Shown here: positions 25,001-37,000 of the stretch, piece after piece
How positions within the stretch are numbered: position 1 is the first letter of the stretch
Layout: every line of letters begins with the position of its first letter
Assembly (NCBI RefSeq): GCF_015832195.1
Contig: NC_052030.1
Coordinates: 9,319,439 to 9,383,438 of the forward strand
Length of the DNA stretch: 64,000 nt
From: Motacilla alba alba
Lineage: Eukaryota > Chordata > Aves > Passeriformes > Motacillidae
Reading direction: 5' to 3'
Notes under the pieces: generated by a model
What the model saw: the letters and a program-made list of their open reading frames with translations, nothing else
Told to the model about the DNA's origin: nothing
Database searches by the model: none
Program-made: the position numbers and the translations under genes

Positions 25001-28000
25001 GGCTATGGCACAAATCAAATATAGCTCAGTGGCTGCGTTTAATTCCACTCTTCTGTTCTGCTGCTGTTAACAGGGATGGGCAGGGAGGCACGGAACAGTA
25101 TCCCCCTACCAGCACCCCAAACCCACTTCCTCTGGCCACAGGAATCCCCTGGGATGGCTGCGGGAACAGCAAACAGAATGCCCTGGGGGCTGGAGGGGTC
25201 CCCCCGGCTGGTGGGGCTGAGCTCACTACCTGCTGCATGACCCTGGGAATGCTGAGAGGAAAGGGACCATCCCTGCTGAGCTGGGGGTCCCCCTGCCACC
25301 CCCAGGACATCCCTGGCACCCACAGTTTGTGGCAGCCATGCTGGTGGCCTCGGGAGGGGGAGCTGGGGTGACACTGGGGACTGTGGGTGACCCTGGGGTC
25401 CCCTGCCCACCCGAGGGGTGATTTGAATGTGAGGCAGGAAACAGAGCTGACACGGCTCAACCCATCCCCGCTGCCCCCAGTCTCATCCACGGAGATTCAT
25501 GTTTTTCTCCATACCCTGCAATTGTCTCAAGGAAAGGAATAATTTTGCCCAAATGATTCAATTTCAGATGGAAAAATACTGCCTGCAGAAGACAAATCGA
25601 CGAGGCCCATCCCAGCACCAGGCCCCTGGCGCCCCGGGGAGCTGCTGGACACCTCTGACACACGTTGTTCTATCTAAATGTAAATCCGAGAAGCTTTTCT
25701 CTTTTCACACAGCCCCTGGGCTGAGAACTGACACCCTCACACTGGGCAGAGCTGGCTTTTTGTTTCCTCTGAGCAGAAAAAGGGGAGAAATAAAGGGAAA
25801 ACTCATATTATTGGGCAATCTGCACCATGGAGCTGAGGGGCTAAAAGGAGCATCCTCTGCTGTTAAACCCCTTTTGGCACCAGCATCTCTGGCTGCTTCC
25901 ACCAAACCAGTGAGGCACACACAGCAGGACCAGCCTGCCCAGCTCAGAACCCCTGGCTGATGTATATTTTATCATCGATAAATAAAATATACGTTCTGCC
26001 TGGTTCTGAATACATTTCCAAACCAGATTCTCCCATTCACTGGGGGAGAGGCTGCCCCAGAGCAAAGGACTGGCTCTGCAGGTGGGTCAGAAGCCATGGT
26101 TTTAGAAGGCTGAGGCTGATTCCTGCTGACAGGGAGCCTGGATTAGAGGTTTCCCCAAGACAAGGGGACAGGAGCTCACTCAGTGATGCCTGGCACTCAT
26201 CAAACCCACAGGGAGCTGCTCTCAGCTGGACTCCTGAAAAGATTCTGCACGTCCCTCATGGAAAGGGATTTCTAAACCTTCTTTTCTTTCCTTAAGAGGC
26301 TTTTTTTTTTCCCCCAACTAATTTTGTCTCAGAATTATCTGAAGAGAGGTTAAAAGGAGATAAACAAAACCAGCAGTGAAATGATCCCTGGGACTCCAAA
26401 AGGATTCCCAGGCCAGCACCACGTCCTTGTCACCACCTCGCATTTTTGTTTGTGCTTCTGCTGTGCCAACACCACCTCTGCTCGCTCCCATCCACCTCTA
26501 GTCAAGTATAATCTAATTAATCCAGCTTGGGTCCCTTTTCTCCTAATAACTTAGCCCGCACCTGCGGAATTCATCCATCATTATTATTTTTAATTAAGCC
26601 GTTAACTCGCGGGGGTTTCGGGGAAAGTTTGAAGCGACAAAATTTGAAGGCTGGAGTGAGCACCGTGTAATTGCTGTGCGAGCAGCCGAGGATTCCTGAG
26701 GAATTTACACTTTTAAAGGCAAAGCAGAATCACAACAGCCCCAATTAGCAAATACACAGCCGAGCGTTCACTCCTGGCTCCTCCATCAGCCCCTCACCTC
26801 CAAGGACCGCTGCCTTTGATGATAATTGTCCTTACACCCCTCAAAGGCATCGGCTCTCCAAGGGAAGAGCGGCTGGGAGCAGGCGGGGATGGGGACAGGA
26901 GCTGCGGGGACATCAGAGGGTTTGCGGGGACCCTGCTGGGAGCACGAACAGCTCCCGCTTCGCTGCTCGAGTTCACTGGAAGCGTCAAAAAAAAAATAAA
27001 GAAAGAAAACCCCAAAGGAAAAAAAAAACAAAAAACACCAAAACAAAAACAAAAACCAACCAAACAAAAATTAAATAAAAAAAAACAAACAAAAAACAAA
27101 CAAAAACAAAAACAAGGGGGGAAAAAGCCCCACCCTAAAACAAAACAAAAAAGCCCCTTAAAAAACCATTTAATAACAAAACTCCAAAAACCACAAAAAA
27201 ACCCACCAAAAAACATAAAAACATAAAAAACCCAAAAAACCCACACAACCCCCCCAAAACCACATTAAAGACATCAAAAAAAAACCAAAAAAAAAACCAC
27301 ACAAAGAAAATCAGACCAAAAAACCATTAAAAAATACAACAAAAAAAAAAAAAACACTAAAAAAAACTCTTTATAGTTTGCAAATAAGCAAAAATCCCTA
27401 ATCCTGGAGTTGCAGCTCTGTTGTGTCACACAACGTGGCCATAGCAGGGCCAGGGCACAAAGATCTGCCAGCAAAAGAACCAGAAAAAAAAAAATTAAAA
27501 AAAGGTTATTTACACTATTTATACTGAGTCTCTCACAAAAATTAAAAAAAAAAAAAAAAAAAACAACTTGTGAAGAATATCTTCACACCTGTACTTCAGT
27601 TTTCTGTACAATTAGTTAATTATTGTGCTGATGAGTTTCACAGCTTCATGAAAGAAAGCTGATTTTAGGATAGCACCCTGCAGCCCCCCTGGTGTGCTTG
27701 GGGGAGGGTTCAGTGGGGCTGTGCTGGGCACAGAGGGACAGCAGGGGACCCAGAAAGTCCCTGGATTGTGCCGGGGCCAGCCAGGGCTTCATCCCGGCTG
27801 GGTCAGCCCCTGTTTTTCCCTAAGCTTTCCACCAAAAAGGCACCTGGAGACCTGAGCAGCTCCAGCCCATGGCTGGACCCCATTCCAGAGTTTTCATCCC
27901 AGAGCCCTCATCCAGATGTTTAAATTCTGCCATGGAACCCGAGCTGTGCAGGCGGCTCAGTCAGCAGCAGCACAGCCAGCACAGCACCATCCTGCCCTCA

Positions 28001-31000
28001 GAGCAGCCCCAGGAGGGAAATCCCAGACACTGACAGCCACTCATTGTCCCACATTCCTGCTGCTCCCAGCCCGGGTCCGTCCTTCCCAGCCCCTGTTCCA
28101 TCCTTCCCAGCCTTTTCTCCATCCTTCCCAGCCCTGTCTCACCTTTCCCAGACCCTGTTCCACCCTTCCCCGTCCTTCTCCATCCTTCCCAGCCCCTGTT
28201 CCATCCTTCCCAGCCCCTGTTCCATCCTTCCCAGCCCTGTTCCACCCTTTCCAGCCCCTCTTCCATCCTTCCCAGCCCCTCTTCCATCCTTCTCAGCCGT
28301 TCTCCACCCTTTCCAGACCCTCTTCCATCCTTCCTAGTCCTTCTCCATCCTTCCCAGCCCCTCTTCCATCCTTCCCAGCCCTTCTCCACCCTTCCCAGCC
28401 CCTGTTTCATCCTTCCCAGCCATTCTCCATCCTTCCCAGCCCCTTCTCCATCCTTCCCAGCCCCTTCTCCATCCTTCCCAGCCCCTGTTCCCCCCTTCCC
28501 AGCACTGCAGCCTCACCAGGGGACACATGCAGGGGACAAGTGTCTGTGCACACACGATGAACACAGAGAGTAGGGCTGGGGTTTAAGCTCCCCAAGCTGG
28601 AAACCCATCCCTCACTCCACACCAGGGGCTGGGGCTGGCCTGACAAGCTCTGGGTGTCCACAGAGCAGCTGAGAAACCAGGAGCTGCTGCAGGCTGGGAT
28701 CCAGATTTTACTGGAAGAGGAGCTCCAGCTCCAGGGAGGAAACCCAGGATGTGCAGCCAGAGCAAAGAGAGTCCAGCAGGGCCAAGTCCTACCCTCCTCA
28801 TTACCAAACACGCTTGGAAAGTGTTCAAAATCCATCCTTCTTACAAAATTCATAAGGCAGAGCCATCTGCCTGGCAGGCAGCTCTCATCCCTGCTCCTCA
28901 CTGGGTATTCCCTGCTGAATGGCACAAGGCTGCCTCCCCAGTGCCCTGAACTGGGTGGGAAAAGAAGGAGGGATGGAATGGAGACACCCTAAGCCTGGCT
29001 GGGGACGGTGGCATGGGATTTTCCACTGATAAATGTGAGCTGTGAGACCAAAATGCCTCCTGTTCTGTATATTGTATATATATGCTATATATATATCTAC
29101 ATATCTGAAACAAGACAGGATTTTTAAGCCAGTCTCTGCCAGGAATTTGTCCCTTCAACACCCTCTTCAAACCTCAGCAGCGTGTGGCAAGTCCACAACC
29201 TCACCGCCGTGTGTTTAAATAAGTTTTTTAAAAACTGTTAGGAGCAGAGCACGACTTAAGTAATGTCAAGTGAATAATTCAGGCTGGATTTATAATTGAT
29301 GGGGGATTTAGCAGGAGCAGAGCCATAAGTGGCTTTCTATTAACTATTGATGCTCCCCACCAGGCTCCCGACAAGCCGGGCCGGGCTCCTCCATCACAGC
29401 TCTGCCCCATGTTTAATTCAAGTGCTCTTCAGGGGACACAGTCTGGGGGATGCCTCTGCTCCCAGGAATGTCACAGCAGTCCCTGGAGCCAGCTCCCATG
29501 GAGCAACCACCATGGCAAAGCTGGGATGGGGAGGTGTGTCTGGGGGAGCCCCCTGCTCCTTTCTCCTGCTGACGCCAGATGACCCCAAATATTATCTGAG
29601 TGTCTGGATACACCCAGAGCCCCCAGTCCTGCCTCACAAGTTCAGCTGTTCGTGTCTTGTTTGAGGGAGGTGCCTCTAAAATCCCTTTCAGCCCTCTTTG
29701 CACATTTTATCTGGGAGAGCACAAGAGTGCCAAGAAGCTCCTGCACCTTCCTTCACCCGGCGCTCGCATCCCCATAGGAAACATCCACAAAGCTGCTAAA
29801 AATACAGGCACAACCCCAAAAATACAGCAGAAAGAACCCACCCCCATCCCAGCAGCCAGAGAATCCACGTGCCAAGCACTGCCCTTCCACCAGAACTGCA
29901 ACACACACCCAACATCACAGCACCCCACAGCCACTGCTCCCCCAGTGCTACAGGGAGCCCAGGATGCCCCTGGCACCTCAGCAGAGCCTCTCACTCCAGC
30001 GTCTCACGGCTCTGCAGAGCATCAGAGGCTGAGATCCGACCTCATTCCGTGCCCAGGGGAGGCTGCCCTGGCAGCTGGAGCGGGCAGGGCTCAGCCTGGC
30101 AGAGCAAGGACAAAGCCTGACCCTGGTGCAGGCAGAGGAATGGGAGTCGTTCACACCATTCCCCTCGGGAAGGCTGGCAGCCTCGGGGCAGAATAAATCC
30201 TGGGATCTCCTTGATTGCTAACTAAAAGATTATTGATAAAATAACTGCTCCTAATTCAGCCCTGCTGCCAGCAGAAGTGCAATATCTTTCAATTACCACT
30301 CGGGAGCGAGGCTTTCCCTTAGATTACTGGAAGAAACAACATGAAAAGAGACTCTGGAAAGGGCTGGAAAATGAAGGTGAATCTATTTTTGCTGCTCTCC
30401 AAAGCCAGCTGGGGCTCTGCTCACTCAGAGCGGGTTTAGCTGCTGGTTGGCACTGTCTGAGCTGCAGCCACAGGAGAGGTTTGGCAAAGCCAGGAGCTCC
30501 AGGAGGAGCTGAGCCTGGCACACCCAGCCCTGGCACTCCCAGCCCTGTGACCAGCACTCAGGGGCTGCTGCAGGGCCAGCCAGGGCATTTCCACCCTTCC
30601 CATTCTCTGCCAGGAAATTCCCATTCCCACCGTTCCCACCCATTGTGGTTCTGCCTGGCATGAGGAGAACCAGCACGAGGAGCTGCAGGAATGACCTAAC
30701 TCGGAATCATAGATTCATCCAGGATGGAAACACCTCCAAGATCATCCAGTCCAACTGTTACCCCAGCGCTGCCTAGTCCAGCACTAAACCACGTCCCCAA
30801 GTGCCCCATCCACACGTGAGCTGCATTTCTATGAGAGCAGACAAAGCCACCTCCTTCCCACCAAAAAACCATGGAGCAGAGTGACTGTCCAGGCTCCCAG
30901 ACCAGCCATGGGGAAAGGGAACATGAGGGGACAGCTTTGGTTCAATGGTTTCGGGCTGCAGAGAGCTGCAAAGCAATTCCCTGTCCCTCCCAGAGGAGCA

Positions 31001-34000
31001 GCCCAGGAACAGCTCCATCCCCAGACCCAGAGCACACAAAGGACTACACAAAAATGACTTTTCTGGGGCCCTCAGACCAACCCAGGGGCTATGAGGGGTC
31101 ACCTCCAGCTGCAGCAAACCCCTGTGACCATGGGACCACCCAAGCCCCGGGAGGAGCGCCCCTCACCAGCTCCATGCGCCGGCGGCTGGACTCCAGCTCC
31201 CTCTGCACCAGCTCGTCCATGTCAGCCTTCATCTCCTCCATCCTCCTCTGGTAGTACCTGGTGCTCTCCCTCTCCCGTGCCTCTGACTCGGCCGCCTTCT
31301 CCAGCTCCTCTCCCATCTGGATGATGCTGTCCCGCAGGCGCAGCACCAGCACCTGGGGGGTGAGGGGAAGCTGAGCTGTTGGGAAGCTCCCCGTGAGCAC
31401 CAAGGCAGTGCTGGCTGCCAGAAACCCCCTCACAGAGAGAGCAGCAGTGCCACGAAGCACCTGGGCTGCCCCAGCCCCCTCCTGTCCCTCCCAGCCCTTC
31501 CCAGGTGCTCCTGTCCCCACAGGTGAGGAGGGGGTACCTCGAAGCGCTTCATCTGCACGGCCTGGAAGTCCAGCTGGCTCTCCAGGTCCCGGATCCGAGC
31601 TTCCTGCCGGCTGACGATGGAGCGCTCGGCCGGGCACTGCTCCAGCTGGGCTGCCCTGGCCTGAGCTGCCTGCAGCTGGGAGAGCAGGGGCTGGGTCAGC
31701 ATCTCCCACTCCCTGTGCTGGACTTCTCTGCTGAACCCCTCTGCTGAACCCCTCTTGCTGAGCCCTTTTGCTGATCCCCTCTGCTAAACCCCTCTTCTGG
31801 ACCCCTCTGCTGATCCCCTTTGCTGATTCCCTCTCCTGCACCCCTCTGCTCATCCCCTCTCCTGAACCCCTCTGCTCATCCCCTCTGCTCATCCCCTCTT
31901 CTCATCCCCTCTCCTGCACCCCTCTGCTCATCCCCTCTGCTCATCCCCTCTCCTGGTCCCCTCCCCAGTCCCTCCCACGCTCTGGGGGTCTCTCCTGGCC
32001 CCTGAGGTGATGTGGCCAAGCACTGCCCTCCCTTCCCAAAGAATTCCCTGCTGCTGCAGGCACGCAGAACAGGCCTGACACCGATGTGAGGCTCTGAATG
32101 GAGGACCTGCTGCCCAGGGACACGTGTCCGGGGCTCCTCTGCTTTTCTCTCCTCACAGACTCTTTGAGGACAGCAGGCGTAAAAATTCACAGTCTTTGTG
32201 GAAAGCTGCCTGGGTCAAGCTGTTTCCTCAGCTCTCACACCGAGATCTCCAAAGGAAACTGCCCTGTCAGTGATCCCGGGTTCAGATTTTGAATTTGACC
32301 TAAAACTACAGGAATTTGTCTCCTTTTATCCAGCCTATCTCCAAAGCACCACCCTCTCTTGCTTCTGATTCCTGGGCAGTTTAGCCACGCTCCAGTAAAG
32401 CACTTCCCTTAATGGGATTACTCATGTGTTTAAAATTAAATCCCTCACTCCAGGAGGGCTGGCACAGCCACAGAGGCCAGGGGGTGCAGCCCCTGCTGGT
32501 GCCCACCCCGGGGCAGCCCTGGGGTCAGCCCATCCCAGCCAGGGCACTTCAGCAGGGGAGGAGGGAGAAGCCAGGCTGTGAATCCCAAGAACTCTGCCAG
32601 GAGAAGATTTCTCCAGCCTAAAGAGGTCCTACTCCTCAGCAGGAGTGCCACAGGCTGGGCAGGAATCACCTTCTCCCACAGGAATTACCTTCTCCTGCAG
32701 GCTCTGCTTTTCTTTCTTCACATCCTCCACCTGTGTCTGCAGCTCGCGGATCTGAGCGATGTCTGTGGCCGACTGCAGAAACAGAAAATGTGCAGTGGGA
32801 GCAGCAGGGCTCAGAGCAGAGGGCTGCTTCCTGCCTGAATTTCCTGCCACTGGGACAGGGAGCTGCTCCTGGACTGCCCTGATGGAGCTTCATTCTCCCA
32901 GCTCATCGCAGCTTCCCTGATTTTTGAAACAAGTATTTGTGGATCAGGACAGAAACCAGGCTGTCCCGGTTCCAGCCACAGGCTCCTGGATCCCCACCAC
33001 CTCTGCAAGGGGCACCAGACTGAATTGTCAGCCTGACCACCCTGCCACCTCCCGTGGGAGTTTTGGGGTCCCTCAGCTCCCAGGATAATCCTTTGGGAGA
33101 GCCTGGCATAGTTTGGATATGGCCCTGAAAGCCCCGGGGCTGTGTGGCAGCACTGCAGGAGAAATGGTGAAAGGAAGAATAAAAACAACCCAGAGGGGCG
33201 GCTGTAGGATTCCCCAAGTGTTGAAACTAAAGGCAAAACACCTCCTGAAAGAAGACTCAGAACTGCAGGTGAGAGGATCTGGTGCTGTGACCCTTCCCTT
33301 CCTCCTCATAGCATCTCTTTCCTGGGCTCCTCACCCCTCTGTGCACCCCCAGGTGCCACCACCAGCTCTGTGCCAGCCTGCGGGGCTTTCTGAGAGCCCT
33401 CCCAGGGCTGGAGACACTGCCCCAGCTCCTACCTGGGCGATCAGAGCCTTGTGCTTTTCCATGAGCTCGTTCAGGTCCTCCTGGTCCTCATCGATGCGCT
33501 TCAGCAGGTCGGCCCTCTCGTGCTGCAGCTGGAACAGCTGCTCGTCCACCTGCAGGAGGATCCACAGCACCTGCTTCATGGATGCCACCAAATCCCCTCT
33601 GGCATGTGCTGCCAACAGCCTCCAGCCCATCAGAGAGGCAGAGCTGGACCGTGGGATGCTGCTGCTCCCTCGCAGGAATTTTGCCCACCCATTAAACCAC
33701 CCGGGGGCTGTTGTTTCCAAACGGCCCAGGTGATTTAGTGAGGAATATCCTTGGAGACTCAGTAAACACGCTGGGATATTTGGTAAATATCCTCAGAGGC
33801 GTAATTAACACTGTGAGGTGATTTATCAAACGCTCTGGTGGTGGCTGATTGGGCGCAGCAGCTGCTGACTGCTGCCAAACCCCCCGAGGTGGGACTGTGC
33901 CCTGCCCTGGGACAGCTCCAGGAACCCACCAGGGTCTTGCTTCTGCTGAGGGTCTCCAGCTCCGTGTGCAGGTTCTCCAGCTGCAGGGCTGCTGTCTGCT

Positions 34001-37000
34001 GGCATCTCTGGGCCTCTGCACACTTGGCTTCACTCTCTTCCAACTGGGAAAAGTTGCAGGGCATCATCATTAAAGGAGCAGAAACCACACGCTGATGGTG
34101 CTGTCCCCGTGCCACCCAACCGTGCTTATTTCCACCTCCACAGAGCATTTTCCCCTGCTAAAGGACACAGAATCTCCACGTTTTAAACCCGTGCTGCTCC
34201 TCAGCTTGCCTGCTCCTGGTTTATAGGACGAGCAAAGCGTCCTTGGCACCTCCCAGCCCAGATGCCAACACCACTGCCTGTCCTGCTGAGCCCGTCCTCG
34301 ATGGCACATCCTCCCTCTTCCTCGGCGAGGCAGAGCTGGCATCATTAATTTGCAAAATTATGTGAATTACATGTAATTCCTGATTAGAGCAATTCATGAT
34401 TCGGGGGTTTGCAAATGGGCTTTTCACGTGGCGTAAATTGCATTTGCAAATACACGTGGAAGATCCCGTTTATAAACGCTAATTTGCTCTCGGGTTTTAC
34501 AGCTCAGCCATTAAGATCCCCACAATCTTCAATGGGCTGCAAACATCTGGAAGCTGCAGCGTCATCCCGAAAACTCCCCCCTTGCCTGGGCGGAGGAGTT
34601 GTCGTAGGCTGTACCTGAACATCCAGTTCCTTCCCCTGCTGGTTGGGGTTTCTTTCTTTTCTCGACGAAAAAGAAAAATAAACCCCCTCCACTCACTGCT
34701 CATTTCCTGTGCCTGGTCATGGTTTTCCCTGTGGAATTCCAGGGAGCAATGGGAAAAGCTGCACAGCATGGTGAGAGTTTGAGTTTTTGGTTTTTTTGGT
34801 TTTTTGGTTTTTTTTTTTTTTAACTTTCTTTTTTATCTCTCTCCCTCAAAAAAAAAAAAAAAGAAAAAAAAAAGTGGGGGGAATAATGGAATATTATCAT
34901 ATTATCACTGGAGCAATCCTCAGCTCACTTCCCTCCACTGTTTGGGGAGATTGAGACCTCTCAGTAGAGAAGGAAGAACTTTGTTCCATCAGCTGTAAAA
35001 AAGTCTCCGTGCTTTGCTGGGATGAGCTGAAGATGCCACTCAGATCAGCTCCTGGGTTTAGGCCCTTCCCACCTGTCCAGTGCTCCAGAAATATGGACTG
35101 GCCTCTTCCCTGCCACAATTCCCACCACACCCCTGATAGCTCCATCAGACAGAAAAGCATCTCCAGGACCCCTCATTAAACACCAGCTTCCAATTCACTT
35201 TGTGTAATGGAATTTTCCCACTTGGGAAGAATAAATTGAAATTCCCCCCAAAAAAATGCATAATGTATGAACTGTGGAACAACATTAGTTTGCTGTGAAC
35301 ACCATCTGTTAAATACCTGCAGAAAATGGATGCCTCAGCCTTATTAAGAAACAATGCTGCACTTCCAGCCATATGGATTTTGATTAACGGAAATGCAGCG
35401 TTTTAGCAAAGTTTTCCTTCTCGTGCAGGTCCGTGGGCTGGCGGTAGGACGCACTGGCTTTCGAGAAAGTCGTCACGAATGCCATTAGAAATTGTTGCAG
35501 CTTAAAGGACAGGATAATCATGTGGCATTTTAAACACAGGCGGAGTCTCAGTGTTGGTGGCACAGCAAAAACTCCACTTTCCCAAAATCCAGGCTGTTTG
35601 CTTTTCTTCAAACACAAGGGAGAGGAGCACAGGCCACGGAGTGAGGGAGCCAGGGATGGACAGAACAGAGCCACAGGGACAGAGAGTGACCTCCTGCCTT
35701 GCTGAGGGGACTGGGGTGTGCAGGGAGCAAGAATCCCAGAATCCCAGAGTCATAAATGTTGGGAAAGACTTCCAAAGTCATCGAGTCCAGCCTGTGCCTG
35801 ATCCCCACCTTGTCACCAGCCCACAGCACTGAGTGCCACGTCCAGGAATTCTTTGGACACCTCCAGGGATGGGGACTCCAAACCTCCCTGGGCAGCCCCT
35901 GCCAAAGCCTGAACCCCCTTCCCACGAGGAAATTCCTCCTGCTGTCCACCCTGACCCTCCCCTGGCACAGTTTGATGCAATTTCCTCTCCTCCTGTCCCT
36001 GTTCCCTGGGAGCAGAGCCTGACCCCCCCCAGGCTGTCCCCTCTTGTCAGGGAGTTGTGCAGAGCCACAAGGTCCCCCCTGAGCCTCCTTTTCCCCAGGT
36101 GAGCCCCCCCAGATCCCTCAGCTGCTCTCCCCACAACTTTACTCTGGGCGTTATTCCCCAGGGAGATGGGGCTGGACACGATGGGATGGCCACGGGATGG
36201 GCAGAGCAAGCACCTCAGCATCCGTGTAAGTCCCTCAGATCAGCACACGGAAGGGACCTGAGGGCAGGGCCCTGCCACATTTCCCTCCCACCAGGGACTG
36301 GGAGAAAAACAGGGGCAGTGCAACCTCTCCAGCCCCAAACTGGGATTTGGGAAACATTGAGGGATTAATGAAGCGCAGCTCCACAGCGCTGGGTCAGTGA
36401 TGTTTAACAACACTAGAGTGCAAAAAATGGCCATTCCCACTGTGGCCTGCCCCAGCCACGGCCATCCCCTGCCCTGGGAATCCAGGAAAGGGCATGGACA
36501 CACCTCTAGCTCCATCAGGCCCAGCTCACCTTCCCCTTCTCCCCCAGCACAGGTGGGAACAGCTGCAGCTCACAGCTGTTATTTATGCACAACCACCCTC
36601 CCAATTACATTCGGATGTTTCTGGAGCCGCCCGTGCCTCCAGATTCGTTTGTTTCCAGGGGAAATGTGCAGAACAGATTAATTTTGGAGAGGTTTCAGAG
36701 GGCCAGAGTCTTTAGCTGAGCCCCTGCTTGGCACTTGGGAATACACGGCCCACAAGGGGATGGACAGCCCTGTGGTGCCTCTATCCCACGGCAGGGCATC
36801 CCACAGGACTCAGAGCTCACCCTGGGGTCGGGGATGTCCCCAGTGAGGTGGCACAGAGCTGGCACAGAGCTGGAGCTGCTCCCCAGCTCCAATCCCCCCC
36901 ATCCCTCTGCCGCTTTCAGCATCCCTATGGCAACGCCGCCCCAGCCCGGCCGTAGGAGACGCACAGAACCGCGCCAAACAGAAGGTAATTAACAGGGAAA

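Larger units (their letters stand above)
23816..31166 (-). other. MYO18B intron between w30 and w31 (7.35 kb, longest)
   Basis: Contains CR1 (23960, 30703), the A-rich tract (26985), the pyrimidine-rich minisatellite (28078), an 11-bp perfect hairpin at 25962-25992 and an AT microsatellite near 29060-29105. No internal gene seen on either strand. Confidence 0.75.

Noticed and set aside
27916..28564. Pro/Ser-rich plus frame and Gly/Glu/Trp-rich minus frame
   Set aside because: Translation of the 20-22 bp pyrimidine-rich minisatellite.
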